NCBI RefSeq assembly: GCF_011762185.1
Contig: NZ_JAASQJ010000007.1
Location: 62,001 to 126,000, forward strand
Origin: Dyadobacter arcticus
GTDB taxonomy: Bacteria > Bacteroidota > Bacteroidia > Cytophagales > Spirosomataceae
Length of the DNA stretch: 64,000 bases
Direction: 5' to 3'
The position numbers and the translations under genes were made by a program. The notes below the pieces were generated by a model. That model did no database searches and was not told the DNA's origin. It was given only the letters and a program-made list of their open reading frames with translations. Positions 17,817 to 25,891 of the stretch are shown piece by piece. Position 1 is the first letter of the stretch; each line of letters begins with the position of its first letter.

Positions 17817-18689
17817 GTGAATCCGTATTTGTTTATATTAAATCCCAATTCAGGCACTGCGCTTGGTAAATATGCAGATGTTGTCGAAAAGACCATCCGG
17901 TCATTCGCCAAAAAGTACGGTACCGATGCGACTATTCTTTTCACCAAAGAAAGGGCTCACGCGACAGAGCTGGTGGCAGAAAACCTGACTGCCAGAAACT
18001 GGCAGGCCGTTGTCGCCGTAGGAGGCGATGGTACTGTAAATGAGATTGCTAAACCACTTGTTGGGACAAATACACCCGTCGGAATATTGCCTATGGGTTC
18101 GGGAAACGGACTCGCGCGGCATTTGGGCATACCGCTTAAGCTGGAAGCTTCATTAAAAAGACTGTTTGAGGGTACTGCGACCACTATGGATAGCGGCCAG
18201 TTAAATGAAATCCCATTTTTTTGCACAGCAGGGATGGGTTTTGATGCCTATGTTGGACATTTATTCAGCCAGCAAATAGAACGGGGATTGGCCACTTATG
18301 TAAATGTTTCTTTCCAGGCATACTGGAGTTACAAGCCACAGCATTTTAGGCTTAACGGATTGGATACCAACGCATTTTCGCTTTCTATTGCCAATGCAGG
18401 CCAGTTTGGTAACAATGCCTGGATTGCACCTGAGGCGAGCCTGCAAGATGGTTTGCTTGACATTTGTACGATCAAACCTTTTCCAAAATGGTACGGAACA
18501 GCACTGGCTTACCAATTGTTTACCAGGCAAATGAAATCGTCCAAATATATTGACTATCAAAGCATTACACATGCTGTTATTGAAACTGACATTCCGCCAA
18601 TGATCCATTATGATGGTGAACCTTTTCAAATGGATACGACCCGTATTGAAGTCAGGATCAAGCCGCAAAGCTTGAAAGTGATCCTTTAA
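17817..18689 (+). CDS. Diacylglycerol/lipid kinase family protein
   Basis: The protein matches the DAGK catalytic family (YegS/DgkB type). The nucleotide part shows YLFILNPNSGTA at the start, AVVAVGGDGTVNEIA, and GILPMGSGNGLARHLG, all diagnostic. The C-terminal half is the beta-sandwich with the conserved HYDGEPFQ block. It would phosphorylate diacylglycerol or a related lipid at the inner membrane for phospholipid recycling. Start is uncertain: GTG 17817 places the first motif at the normal distance; ATG 17691 would add 42 residues with no resemblance to the family. Confidence 0.88.
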   Translation: MNPYLFILNPNSGTALGKYADVVEKTIRSFAKKYGTDATILFTKERAHATELVAENLTARNWQAVVAVGGDGTVNEIAKPLVGTNTPVGILPMGSGNGLARHLGIPLKLEASLKRLFEGTATTMDSGQLNEIPFFCTAGMGFDAYVGHLFSQQIERGLATYVNVSFQAYWSYKPQHFRLNGLDTNAFSLSIANAGQFGNNAWIAPEASLQDGLLDICTIKPFPKWYGTALAYQLFTRQMKSSKYIDYQSITHAVIETDIPPMIHYDGEPFQMDTTRIEVRIKPQSLKVIL

Positions 18690-18722
18690 ATCATTTGTTA
18701 TTAATCCGTTAACGTTCAGATC

Positions 18723-19055
18723 ATGTCTAAAAAGAACCGCTCAGGAATCATTTATTCAACCAATCCTGATTTTGAGTTCAATGATTCGGAAGATGAGCGG
18801 GAAACATTAACGCCCGCTCAGCAAGATCTGCGTATCTGGCTGGATCGGAAAGGAGGCGGAAAGGTAATCACGGTTGTGAAAGGATTTATCGGAAATTTGC
18901 AAGATCTTGAAGCGTTAGGAAAGCAATTGAAGGCACTTTGCGGCAGCGGCGGAACTGTAAAAGATCAGGAAGTTCAGATCCAGGGCGACCATCGGGACAA
19001 GGTTATTAACTGGCTCGTTTCCAAGAGCTATAAAGCAAAAAAAGCCGGAGGTTAG
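18723..19055 (+). CDS. yciH: SUI1/eIF1-type translation factor YciH
   Basis: The 110-residue protein has a variable N-terminal 35 residues and a C-terminal SUI1 domain: RKGGGKVITVVKGF (38-51), then GTVKDQEVQIQGDHRDKV. YciH homologues influence start-codon selection or act under stress; the bacterial role is not settled. It follows the lipid kinase gene on the same strand by 33 bp. A short terminator hairpin spans its stop codon. Confidence 0.92.
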   Translation: MSKKNRSGIIYSTNPDFEFNDSEDERETLTPAQQDLRIWLDRKGGGKVITVVKGFIGNLQDLEALGKQLKALCGSGGTVKDQEVQIQGDHRDKVINWLVSKSYKAKKAGG

Positions 19056-19066
19056 TCCGGCCTTTA
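19037..19066 (+). terminator. Short terminator overlapping yciH stop codon
   Basis: GCCGGA (19044-19049) pairs with TCCGGC (19056-19061) around a GGTTAG loop, preceded by A residues and followed by CTTTATT. The stop codon TAG lies inside the loop. The stem is only six base pairs, so efficiency is uncertain. Confidence 0.55.
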
Positions 19067-19516
19067 TTATAAAACTTTTGTAGTGTCTATCTCGGTAGGT
19101 GCCGGGATTGGTGGTGGAGGCGGGACCGTTTGCTGATTACTTCTTCCACTTTCAAGCACTTCCACATTCGTCACAAAATATTTGGTGTCCCCATTCCATG
19201 GTAATGCGAAAAACTTTTCCTCATAGGTAAGCGAAACCCTATGGCCGTTTTTTATCGCTTCTTCCAGTTTACTGATCGCATCCTTATTTTTACCATTTAC
19301 TGAAAACACCCAAAGGGAGGAATTCATAGTGCCATCCCCGTCGTAAAGCCCACCCATTCTCAATTCGCCTTCGTAAGTTTTAAACAAATAACCCTTATTG
19401 CTGAGCTTGGTAATAAAGCCTCCTCGTTTACCTTCGCTGTAATAACCAAAGGTCAGATAATATAGGATTCCAAATACAATAGCCAGAAAAATGGCAAATA
19501 TGACCCATTTACGCAT
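19067..19516 (-). CDS. Small membrane-anchored protein, conserved in Bacteroidota
   Basis: One N-terminal membrane span (residues 5-22, VIFAIFLAIVFGILYYL) precedes a soluble domain of about 120 residues containing YSEGKRGGFITKLSNKGYL and FKTYEGELRMGG. I recall similar proteins in Cytophagales databases under a misleading enzyme name (6-phosphogluconate dehydrogenase), but nothing here resembles that enzyme: it is far too short and lacks a Rossmann motif. The C-terminus is Pro-rich (PPPPPIPAP). Function unknown; the domain probably faces the periplasm. Confidence 0.7.
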   Translation of the reverse strand: MRKWVIFAIFLAIVFGILYYLTFGYYSEGKRGGFITKLSNKGYLFKTYEGELRMGGLYDGDGTMNSSLWVFSVNGKNKDAISKLEEAIKNGHRVSLTYEEKFFALPWNGDTKYFVTNVEVLESGRSNQQTVPPPPPIPAPTEIDTTKVL

Positions 19517-19576
19517 AGCAGTTTTTTCAATGGTTATGTGATAAGCGAACTTCGGAAAACCGTTTGATTTTTCCTA

Positions 19577-20818
19577 TTATTTAGCCCGGATTGCAATTAC
19601 AGGGTCCATTCTGGCTGCCAGCATTGCCGGAACAATCCCAGAGAGTACGCCGATGATGCTGGAAACTCCCAGGCCCAATAAGATATTACCGGGCGTCAAT
19701 AGTATTTCCAATGAGCCAAGTGACATGAATGAAAATAAGTAAACTAAAAATATGCCAACCAAGCCACCAACAAGACTGAGCATGACGGCTTCAAAGAGAA
19801 ATTGAAAAAGGATCGAATAATTCTTTGCGCCAAGCGATTTCTGGATTCCGATCAGGTTTGTGCGTTCCTTAACGGATACAAACATGATATTAGCGATTCC
19901 AAAGCCTCCAACCAGGATTGAAAAACTGCCAATAACCCAGCCGGCCGCGGTTAATACGGCAAAAAGACCTGCAATTGCTGTTGCTGCCGCCTCCGGTCTG
20001 TTTAAAGAAAAATTGCTTTCTCCTCTGGGTTTAATGCCTCGTTTGGTTCGCATGAGACCCGTGATTTCTGCTTCCACCTCTTTCATTCCCTCATCATTAG
20101 GGTAACCTTTTACCACAATATCCGCACTCCTTCTACCCGATTGGAACATTTTTGAAAATGCTGTGAACGGGATGAGGCAGTTTTTGTCTGGACTACCGCC
20201 AAAATCGAGTAAACTTTCACCTTTCTTTTCCCTTACACCCACAATTGTGAATTTATTTCCCGCCAGCTTAAACGTTTTCCCAACCGGGTCCCGACCAGGA
20301 AATAGCGCAGCGGCAATGTCGGCGCCTACAACGGCCACGTTCCGCGCATTGTTGGTTTCCAAAGGAATAAAGTAGCGGCCGGTCTCAATTGGGATTTCTG
20401 AGATTAGATTGTATTCAAATGAAACACCTTGAATTTGCGCATTAATACTGTTTGAGCCATTTTTCAAGGTTGTATTTCCTTTAAAATCCATTACAGCAAC
20501 AGCACTGGCAGATTCGAGATTGTCGTAAAGAAATTTGTATTCAGCATAAGTGGGCTCAGGCCATTGAAAATACTTCCACCACTGGTATTCCCCACCGAAA
20601 CCCCAGGGCCATTTCTGGACATAAATCACTTTATCGCCGATGAAACTTAAACTTTCTTTAATGCTGCGTTCCAAAGAATCCACAATGGTGAAGACTGCTA
20701 CGATTGCGAAGATTCCCACAGTTACACCCAATAATGACAGGATCGTCCTGGTAATATTGGATTTAAGGGCCTGCCAGGCAAACCGGAAACTTTCTAATAC
20801 CTGCCGTAAAAATTTCAT
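19577..20818 (-). CDS. FtsX/MacB-type ABC transporter permease
   Basis: The 413-residue protein has one N-terminal span (about 22-45), a periplasmic MacB-PCD domain (about 50-260) and three C-terminal spans of an FtsX domain, with the SVKERTNLIGIQKSLGA loop typical of the family. Such permeases work as dimers with a separate ATPase in lipoprotein release, peptide export or mechanotransmission. No ATPase gene adjoins it here, so the partner must be encoded elsewhere. A -7 element lies at 20922-20929. Confidence 0.9.
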   Translation of the reverse strand: MKFLRQVLESFRFAWQALKSNITRTILSLLGVTVGIFAIVAVFTIVDSLERSIKESLSFIGDKVIYVQKWPWGFGGEYQWWKYFQWPEPTYAEYKFLYDNLESASAVAVMDFKGNTTLKNGSNSINAQIQGVSFEYNLISEIPIETGRYFIPLETNNARNVAVVGADIAAALFPGRDPVGKTFKLAGNKFTIVGVREKKGESLLDFGGSPDKNCLIPFTAFSKMFQSGRRSADIVVKGYPNDEGMKEVEAEITGLMRTKRGIKPRGESNFSLNRPEAAATAIAGLFAVLTAAGWVIGSFSILVGGFGIANIMFVSVKERTNLIGIQKSLGAKNYSILFQFLFEAVMLSLVGGLVGIFLVYLFSFMSLGSLEILLTPGNILLGLGVSSIIGVLSGIVPAMLAARMDPVIAIRAK

Positions 20819-20921
20819 AAGTGCCGTTTGGACAATAGAATGTAAAAGTTAGGATGAAAGTCTTCTGTTTTGAATAAAATTGGTATAAAAGGCAAGAAAA
20901 ACGGCTTGATTTAATAAATTA

Positions 20922-20929
20922 CAAACTTA
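20922..20929 (-). promoter_or_regulatory. -7 promoter element for the permease gene
   Basis: The minus strand reads TAAGTTTG, an exact TAnnTTTG match, 104 bp upstream of the permease start and in the divergent gap with ggt. It implies a leader of nearly 100 nt. Confidence 0.4.
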
Positions 20930-20944
20930 TCCAAACACTCCTAT

Positions 20945-22711
20945 ATGTCCCTACGCTACGCATTTCTACTTTTTGCCGCAGTTATCCCTGGGATTTTATC
21001 AGCCCAAAATCCTGTAAAGGAATCCACGGGATTTTACCAGTTTGAATCCGATGATCCCAATCAAAAACCATTTTTCAGCGATCGGCAGGGTCTTTTGGCT
21101 AAAAACGGGATGGTTGCTACGGCACATCCGGATGCATCAAAGGTAGGGGTAGAAATTCTTAAGGCAGGGGGAAATGCGGTGGACGCGGCTGTGTCTGTAC
21201 AGTTTGCTTTGGCAGTAGTGCATCCTTCTGCGGGAAACCTTGGTGGAGGCGGGTTTTTATTGTTTCGTGATAAAACGGGCAAAACCAATAGCATTGATTT
21301 CCGGGAAAAAGGCCCTGGCAAAAGTCATGCCGATATGTACCTGGATAAAGACGGGAACATTATAGCCAAATCGAGTACGCTGGGAAGGCTGGCTTCGGGT
21401 GTACCGGGTTCCGTAGCCGGAATGGTAGAAGCACACGGCAAATATGGAAGTCTTCAATGGAAACAATTGCTTCAGCCTGCAATTGATCTGGCGGAGAAAG
21501 GAGTGATACTCACTGAACGGGAAGCGCGGGGATTGAATGCGGTAAAAAAAGATTTAATCACATTAAATCCCGGAACAAAGTACTTTTTGAATCCATCAGG
21601 TAAGGACTGGGTTGCAGGGGATCTCCTGGTCCAAAAGGATTTAGGAAAAGTTTTACGTCGCATACAAAGAAAAGGAAGGGACGGTTTCTATACTGGAAAA
21701 ACAGCGCGACGTCTTGTGAAGGACATTAATAAGAATAATGAAGGTATTATCAGTAAAAAAGACCTCGCGGACTATCAGGCCCAGTGGCGGGAAACAATTA
21801 CGGAGGATTATAAAGGTTATAAAGTGATTACGATGGCACCGCCATCCAGCGGAGGAATTGCTTTACTTCAATTAATGCGCCTGACCGAACCTCATCCTCT
21901 CAGGAAATGGGGCTGGCACAGCGACTCCACGATCCAGGTTATGATTGAGGCAGAACGTAGGGTTTATGCCGACCGCGCGAAGTTTTTAGGTGATCCGGAT
22001 TTTGTGAAAGTGCCTGCGGAAACATTGATGAGCAAAAATTACTTGCAAAGTCGCTGGGCTGACTTTGACTGGAATAAAGCGACGGATAGCAAGAATGTAA
22101 AAGGTGGTGTCTTTCCGGGTTACGAAAGTCTTGAGACAACCCATTTTTCCATAGTCGATAAAGAGGGAAATGCTGTTTCACTAACTACGACCTTGAATGG
22201 AGGTTATGGAAGTCGAGTCGTCATCAAAGGCGGTGGCTTTTTTATGAATAATGAGATGGACGATTTCAGCATTAAAGCAGGAGCGCCCAATATGTACGGT
22301 CTGATTGGCAACAAAGCGAATGCGATTGCGCCAGGCAAAAGAATGCTTTCGTCGATGACCCCTACGATCATTGAAAAAGATGGGAAATTGCTGATGGTCG
22401 TAGGTACCCCGGGTGGCTCTACTATTATCACATCAGTTTATCAAACCATTCTGAATGTGCTGGAACATGGTATGACAATACAGCAATCGGTGAATGCCTT
22501 AAAATTTCACCATCAATGGTTGCCAGATAAAACGACATTTGAAGCAAACGCTTTTTCAGCCGGTGCCATTAAAAAATTGCAGGACAAGGGCTATATTCTT
22601 GAACAGCAGAGAAATACAATAGGCCGGATGGATTGTATACTCGTACTTCCCGATGGGTCACTCGAAGGGGGCTCAGATCCACGTGGGGACGATACCAGCA
22701 TTGGATACTAA
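20945..22711 (+). CDS. ggt: Gamma-glutamyltransferase
   Basis: The periplasmic Ntn-hydrolase cleaves gamma-glutamyl bonds of glutathione and similar peptides. A signal peptide ends at about residue 20 (LSAQ). The proenzyme is expected to autocleave before Thr398 in ESLETTHFSIVD, giving the small subunit that starts TTHFS. The large subunit shows HPSAGNLGGGGFLL and SGVPGSVAGM; the small subunit shows SSMTPTI and GTPGGSTI. Length 588 equals that of E. coli Ggt within a few residues. It is preceded by a 126-bp gap shared with the divergent permease gene. Confidence 0.95.
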   Translation: MSLRYAFLLFAAVIPGILSAQNPVKESTGFYQFESDDPNQKPFFSDRQGLLAKNGMVATAHPDASKVGVEILKAGGNAVDAAVSVQFALAVVHPSAGNLGGGGFLLFRDKTGKTNSIDFREKGPGKSHADMYLDKDGNIIAKSSTLGRLASGVPGSVAGMVEAHGKYGSLQWKQLLQPAIDLAEKGVILTEREARGLNAVKKDLITLNPGTKYFLNPSGKDWVAGDLLVQKDLGKVLRRIQRKGRDGFYTGKTARRLVKDINKNNEGIISKKDLADYQAQWRETITEDYKGYKVITMAPPSSGGIALLQLMRLTEPHPLRKWGWHSDSTIQVMIEAERRVYADRAKFLGDPDFVKVPAETLMSKNYLQSRWADFDWNKATDSKNVKGGVFPGYESLETTHFSIVDKEGNAVSLTTTLNGGYGSRVVIKGGGFFMNNEMDDFSIKAGAPNMYGLIGNKANAIAPGKRMLSSMTPTIIEKDGKLLMVVGTPGGSTIITSVYQTILNVLEHGMTIQQSVNALKFHHQWLPDKTTFEANAFSAGAIKKLQDKGYILEQQRNTIGRMDCILVLPDGSLEGGSDPRGDDTSIGY

Positions 22712-22727
22712 ACATTAAAAGCATTGA

Positions 22728-23234
22728 TCAGGCGTGTGTCAACGCCCTGATCAATGTCTCATGGTCAGGAAATTGCCTAATCAAATCTTCTTTTTCCGCC
22801 ATTTCAAAATCTGCAAAATCGAATCCCGGCGCTACGGTGCACCCAACCAGAGAATAAGTACTGCCATCTGCCGGTTTTGAAGCAAACCACGAACCTGCGG
22901 GCACTACCGCCTGAAAAGTTTCACCATTTTCAGGGTCAGCGCCAAGCCGAATGATTTCTAGTGCACCCTTTTCAGGATCAATTACAAAAACTTCCAAAGG
23001 ATCGCCGGCATAAAAATGCCACATTTCATCTGATTGGATTCGATGAAAGGCGGAAAAATCGGTGCTTTCCAAAAGAAAATAAATTCCCGTCGAAAATGAC
23101 CGGTTGCCAGCAAACCGCTCTGGAAGGCCATATTGACTTATGCCTTCTGACGAGCGATAGGTTTCAGCATAAAATCCTCCCTCCGGATGGGGTTGCAGGT
23201 TGTATTTCTCTGTCCAATATGCTGCTGCCTTCAT
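22728..23234 (-). CDS. DUF985 (cupin_5) family protein
   Basis: The 168-residue protein is a single cupin: YNLQPHPEGGFYAETYRS (10-27), then TGIYFLLE, FHRIQSDEMWHFYAGDPLEV with the two histidines and glutamate of a metal-binding motif, and VAPGFDFADFEMA near the end. All positions expected for a bound metal are kept. The family has no agreed substrate; some relatives are annotated as epimerases. It converges with ggt across 16 bp, with no clear terminator. Confidence 0.88.
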   Translation of the reverse strand: MKAAAYWTEKYNLQPHPEGGFYAETYRSSEGISQYGLPERFAGNRSFSTGIYFLLESTDFSAFHRIQSDEMWHFYAGDPLEVFVIDPEKGALEIIRLGADPENGETFQAVVPAGSWFASKPADGSTYSLVGCTVAPGFDFADFEMAEKEDLIRQFPDHETLIRALTHA

Positions 23235-23332
23235 AGGTGTTTTTAAATGATCATTGACTTAACGTCGACGTTTCCACTAAATAAAAATTTGAAGTAATAT
23301 CCTCAGCATTTTCCTGGTATGAAAATAATGAC

Positions 23333-23340
23333 TAATTTTG
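23333..23340 (+). promoter_or_regulatory. -7 promoter element for nudK
   Basis: TAATTTTG is an exact TAnnTTTG element 35 bp before the nudK start. Its last three bases are the first three bases of the inverted repeat at 23338-23375. Confidence 0.55.
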
Positions 23341-23375
23341 ATCAATAATAATCTAAATTAATCATTATTGATCAA
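23338..23375. promoter_or_regulatory. Large inverted repeat abutting the nudK start codon
   Basis: TTGATCAATAATAAT (23338-23352) and ATCATTATTGATCAA (23361-23375) are inverted copies with one mismatch, separated by 8 bp. The right arm ends on the base before the ATG. The left arm overlaps the -7 element, so a bound dimer would block initiation, and in the transcript the stem would sequester the start region. This is a strong operator or attenuator candidate. Confidence 0.6.
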
Positions 23376-23966
23376 ATGGAGAAGACAAGCGTTAGATTAG
23401 TTAATGAAGAAATCCTGTCGGATAACTGGTATACCTTACGAAAATACACCTATGATTATCAGCGATCTGATGGGAGTTGGGAGCGGCAAACCAGAGAGGC
23501 TTATGATAGAGGTAATGGGGCAACGATTTTGCTATATAATATTGAAAAACAAGCAGTTATTTTAACCAGACAATTCAGGTTACCAACTTATACAAATGGG
23601 AATTCCACTGGCATGCTCATTGAAGCCTGCGCTGGGTTACTAGATAAGGATAATGCAGAAGATTGTATAAAAAGAGAAACCGAAGAGGAAACCGGCTACC
23701 AGATTAAGTCAGTCAGGAAAATTTTTGAAGCTTATATGTCACCGGGTTCAGTAACAGAGATTTTGTATTTCTTTGTTGCCGAATTTTCTGATGAAATGAA
23801 AGTAGGTGATGGTGGCGGCTGCGAAACGGAGCAGGAAAATATTGAAGTGATTGAGATTCCATTCGATCATGCAATTCAAATGATCGCAAATGGAGACATT
23901 AAGGACGCCAAAACGATTTTGCTTATTCAGTATGCCCAATTGAATGGTTTACTTAATAAGAATTAA
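23376..23966 (+). CDS. nudK: NudK-type Nudix hydrolase (GDP-sugar pyrophosphatase)
   Basis: The protein aligns along its full length with E. coli NudK as I remember it, a GDP-mannose hydrolase: ILSDNWYTL, AYDRGNGATILLYN (42-55), RQFRLPTYTNGN, and AYMSPGSVTE. The Nudix box GLLDKDNAEDCIKRETEEETGY-region spans 87-108, with catalytic RETEEETG at 100-107 and the two-residue insert characteristic of the NudK/ADPRase group. It would return GDP-mannose to mannose 1-phosphate and GMP, which links it to gmd elsewhere in the window. Expression is probably controlled through the adjacent inverted repeat. Confidence 0.92.
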   Translation: MEKTSVRLVNEEILSDNWYTLRKYTYDYQRSDGSWERQTREAYDRGNGATILLYNIEKQAVILTRQFRLPTYTNGNSTGMLIEACAGLLDKDNAEDCIKRETEEETGYQIKSVRKIFEAYMSPGSVTEILYFFVAEFSDEMKVGDGGGCETEQENIEVIEIPFDHAIQMIANGDIKDAKTILLIQYAQLNGLLNKN

Positions 23967-23975
23967 CATTATTCT

Positions 23976-24017
23976 AAACTGAGCGAAGTCGAAAGATCTT
24001 TCGACTTCGCTCAGTTT
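23976..24017. repeat. 42-bp perfect palindrome (CTGAGCGAAGTCGAAAG type)
   Basis: Each 21-nt half contains CTGAGCGAAGTCGAAAG and the halves meet at GATC with no loop. It lies between the convergent nudK and YtxH genes and has no T run, so it differs from the ordinary terminators of this window. I recall the core CTTTCGACTTCGCTCAG as a sequence recurring in intergenic regions of many Bacteroidota genomes; that needs a genome search to confirm. Confidence 0.8.
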
Positions 24018-24022
24018 GAAAT

Positions 24023-24349
24023 TTAAGAAATCGGATCCGGAGTTGGCGTTACTTCTACATTAGCAGCTGTACCTTTTCCACCGACAAACTTGTCATAAAG
24101 ATCTTTAAAAAATGCTTCTGCATCCGGGAAGCTGCTTTTCAGCGTTTCTGCACCTTTTGATTTGAGATCCTCAAAATATTCCGGCGCTTTGTCAATTGCC
24201 CCCTCAGCGTCAGTTTTAAGGTTATTTGCTTTGGTCTTCAAATCTTCCAAAAGCTTCTCGCCTTCTTCTGTCTGAAGATATTTATGCGCTGCCACTCCGG
24301 CCGCTGCGCCCAGAATAAATGTGGCCAAATGTTTCGAATTGATGCCCAT
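24023..24349 (-). CDS. YtxH-like small protein
   Basis: The 108-residue protein starts with a short glycine/alanine-rich hydrophobic segment (TFILGAAAGVAAHKYL, 10-25), followed by an amphipathic, charged helix (EEGEKLLEDLKTKANNLK) and a Pro/Thr-rich end. This is the layout of YtxH-domain proteins, general-stress-associated membrane proteins with no defined activity. It lies upstream of a shared terminator-like palindrome and 117 bp downstream of the SIMPL gene on the same strand. Confidence 0.7.
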   Translation of the reverse strand: MGINSKHLATFILGAAAGVAAHKYLQTEEGEKLLEDLKTKANNLKTDAEGAIDKAPEYFEDLKSKGAETLKSSFPDAEAFFKDLYDKFVGGKGTAANVEVTPTPDPIS

Positions 24350-24466
24350 GATTTCCAGTTACTTAGTTTAAATTAAAGTTATCGAAGTCTTTCCTCTTTT
24401 AAAAGAAATGATTGTCGCTCCTGACGTTAAAAAATTGTGCCCGTCTCAAGATAATGTCAAATCTGC

Positions 24467-25201
24467 TTACTTAATCTCGAAAGCAGCCTGCATCCGGTAA
24501 CTGATTTTAATTTTCTGGTATTGAACATCGCTCTCTGTGACAGCATCCGCAGATTCAGCCTGCGCTAATGAACGTACATTGGCCTTTGCAAACATGGGCT
24601 GCGGAAAATATAAGTTTTCATCCAATTCTTTTATTTCCAATACCTTACCCAACTTTTGTTCCAAAGAAGCAACAAGATATTCTGCTTTGTCTTTTGCAGC
24701 TTTTAGAGCATCGATTTTCACCTGCTTCTTAAATTCCTCTCTTTTCGAATGGTCTACGCGTGACACATTAGCATATTGCACCCCACGACTTTCAACTTTG
24801 GACATGATCACGTCGAGCTTATCCGGACCGCTCACTTTCAATTCGTACTGCTTGCTTTCGAGAAATGTAGCTGGCTTTTTCTTCTTGTCTGTATAATTTT
24901 GATATCCCCCCAAACCGCTTATGGACAAAGCATCTTTGGGTAAACCAGCATCCGTGATCGCCTTAATCAGCTGCTTTTCAAGTGTGCTGATCACCACCTT
25001 ATCTTTTTGGTTTTTTTCATCTTCGAAATATTCTCGCAGTGAGATGTTAAAATAGATTTCGTCAGGAACGACTTCCATCTCAGCGAACCCGGCAACTTCA
25101 ATTTTTGGTAACTGAGCTAGCTGTTCATATTTAACCTGAGAAAATGCAGGAAACAAAGCGGATACGGAAAATAGATAACCCAATAAAAAGACTTTTTTCA
25201 T
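24467..25201 (-). CDS. SIMPL-domain (DUF541) exported protein
   Basis: A signal peptide (1-21, ending AFSQ) is followed by a DUF541/SIMPL domain: IEVAGFAEMEVVPDEIYF starts it, and KAAKDKAEYLVASLEQKLGKVLEI is the conserved C-terminal helix and strand. SIMPL proteins are periplasmic or surface proteins that form ring-like assemblies; activity is mostly unknown. Length 244 is normal. No operon partner is evident. Confidence 0.88.
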   Translation of the reverse strand: MKKVFLLGYLFSVSALFPAFSQVKYEQLAQLPKIEVAGFAEMEVVPDEIYFNISLREYFEDEKNQKDKVVISTLEKQLIKAITDAGLPKDALSISGLGGYQNYTDKKKKPATFLESKQYELKVSGPDKLDVIMSKVESRGVQYANVSRVDHSKREEFKKQVKIDALKAAKDKAEYLVASLEQKLGKVLEIKELDENLYFPQPMFAKANVRSLAQAESADAVTESDVQYQKIKISYRMQAAFEIK

Positions 25202-25314
25202 GGCTCTAATAAAATTATGAATGAGTTTAAATACGATTGTTTAGAGTCGAAAAAATAACAAAGGTTTAAGCAATCTGCGGGGATGATTTTTCAAAAATTA
25301 CAATTAAGCTGTTG

Positions 25315-25785
25315 TCAGGTAAAATTCTGATAAATAGAATCCATAATTCTTACAAAATGCTGGTAATCCGAATCGTTCAGACTTCCCCACCCCTTTCTGC
25401 GGATATCGGCTACAATTGGAAACGCCTGATTGTAGGTTGTTTCCCCGCTTTGAGTGAGAAAGAGATTGAATTTCCTACGGTCCCCGACAGCTGCCCCCCG
25501 CTCGACCAATCCCTTTTTTTCAAGTAAGTCGATAATTCTCGTTACAGTCGGGGGATCTTTGAAAGTCATTTCAGCAAGCTCATTCTGGCTGATTCCCTGT
25601 TTTCGGAAAATATGGTCGATAAGAACCCATTGATCTACTGTCAGGTCAAAACCAGCTTCCGTTAATTGCTTTTGGAGCGCGTTACGAATCTTTTTAATAG
25701 TCGTGTCTATTTTAAAAAAATAGGCGCGATGATCCGAATGATGTGTCATGTGGAGTACGTTGAAGTTTGGGGATTGCGTATTCAT
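25315..25785 (-). CDS. MarR-family transcriptional regulator
   Basis: The 156-residue protein holds a winged helix: LTVDQWVLIDHIFRKQGISQNELAEMTFKDPPTVTRI spans helix 2 to the recognition helix, then DLLEKKGLVERGAAVGDRRKFNLFLT is the wing with the conserved DRR. The terminal helices would dimerise. Target and ligand are unknown. ATG 25785 is chosen; the frame is open to 25848 but the added residues are unlike the family. It is divergent from the glycosyltransferase cluster at 25892, which it might regulate. Confidence 0.9.
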   Translation of the reverse strand: MNTQSPNFNVLHMTHHSDHRAYFFKIDTTIKKIRNALQKQLTEAGFDLTVDQWVLIDHIFRKQGISQNELAEMTFKDPPTVTRIIDLLEKKGLVERGAAVGDRRKFNLFLTQSGETTYNQAFPIVADIRRKGWGSLNDSDYQHFVRIMDSIYQNFT

Positions 25786-25891
25786 ATTATAAGGCCGCCC
25801 AACTATTCGTCTACTAATAATTGCTGAGAAAATCCTTCGATAAACCAATCTGATTTACAGTAAGACGCTTTGCCCGACTCCTTTTTAATAC

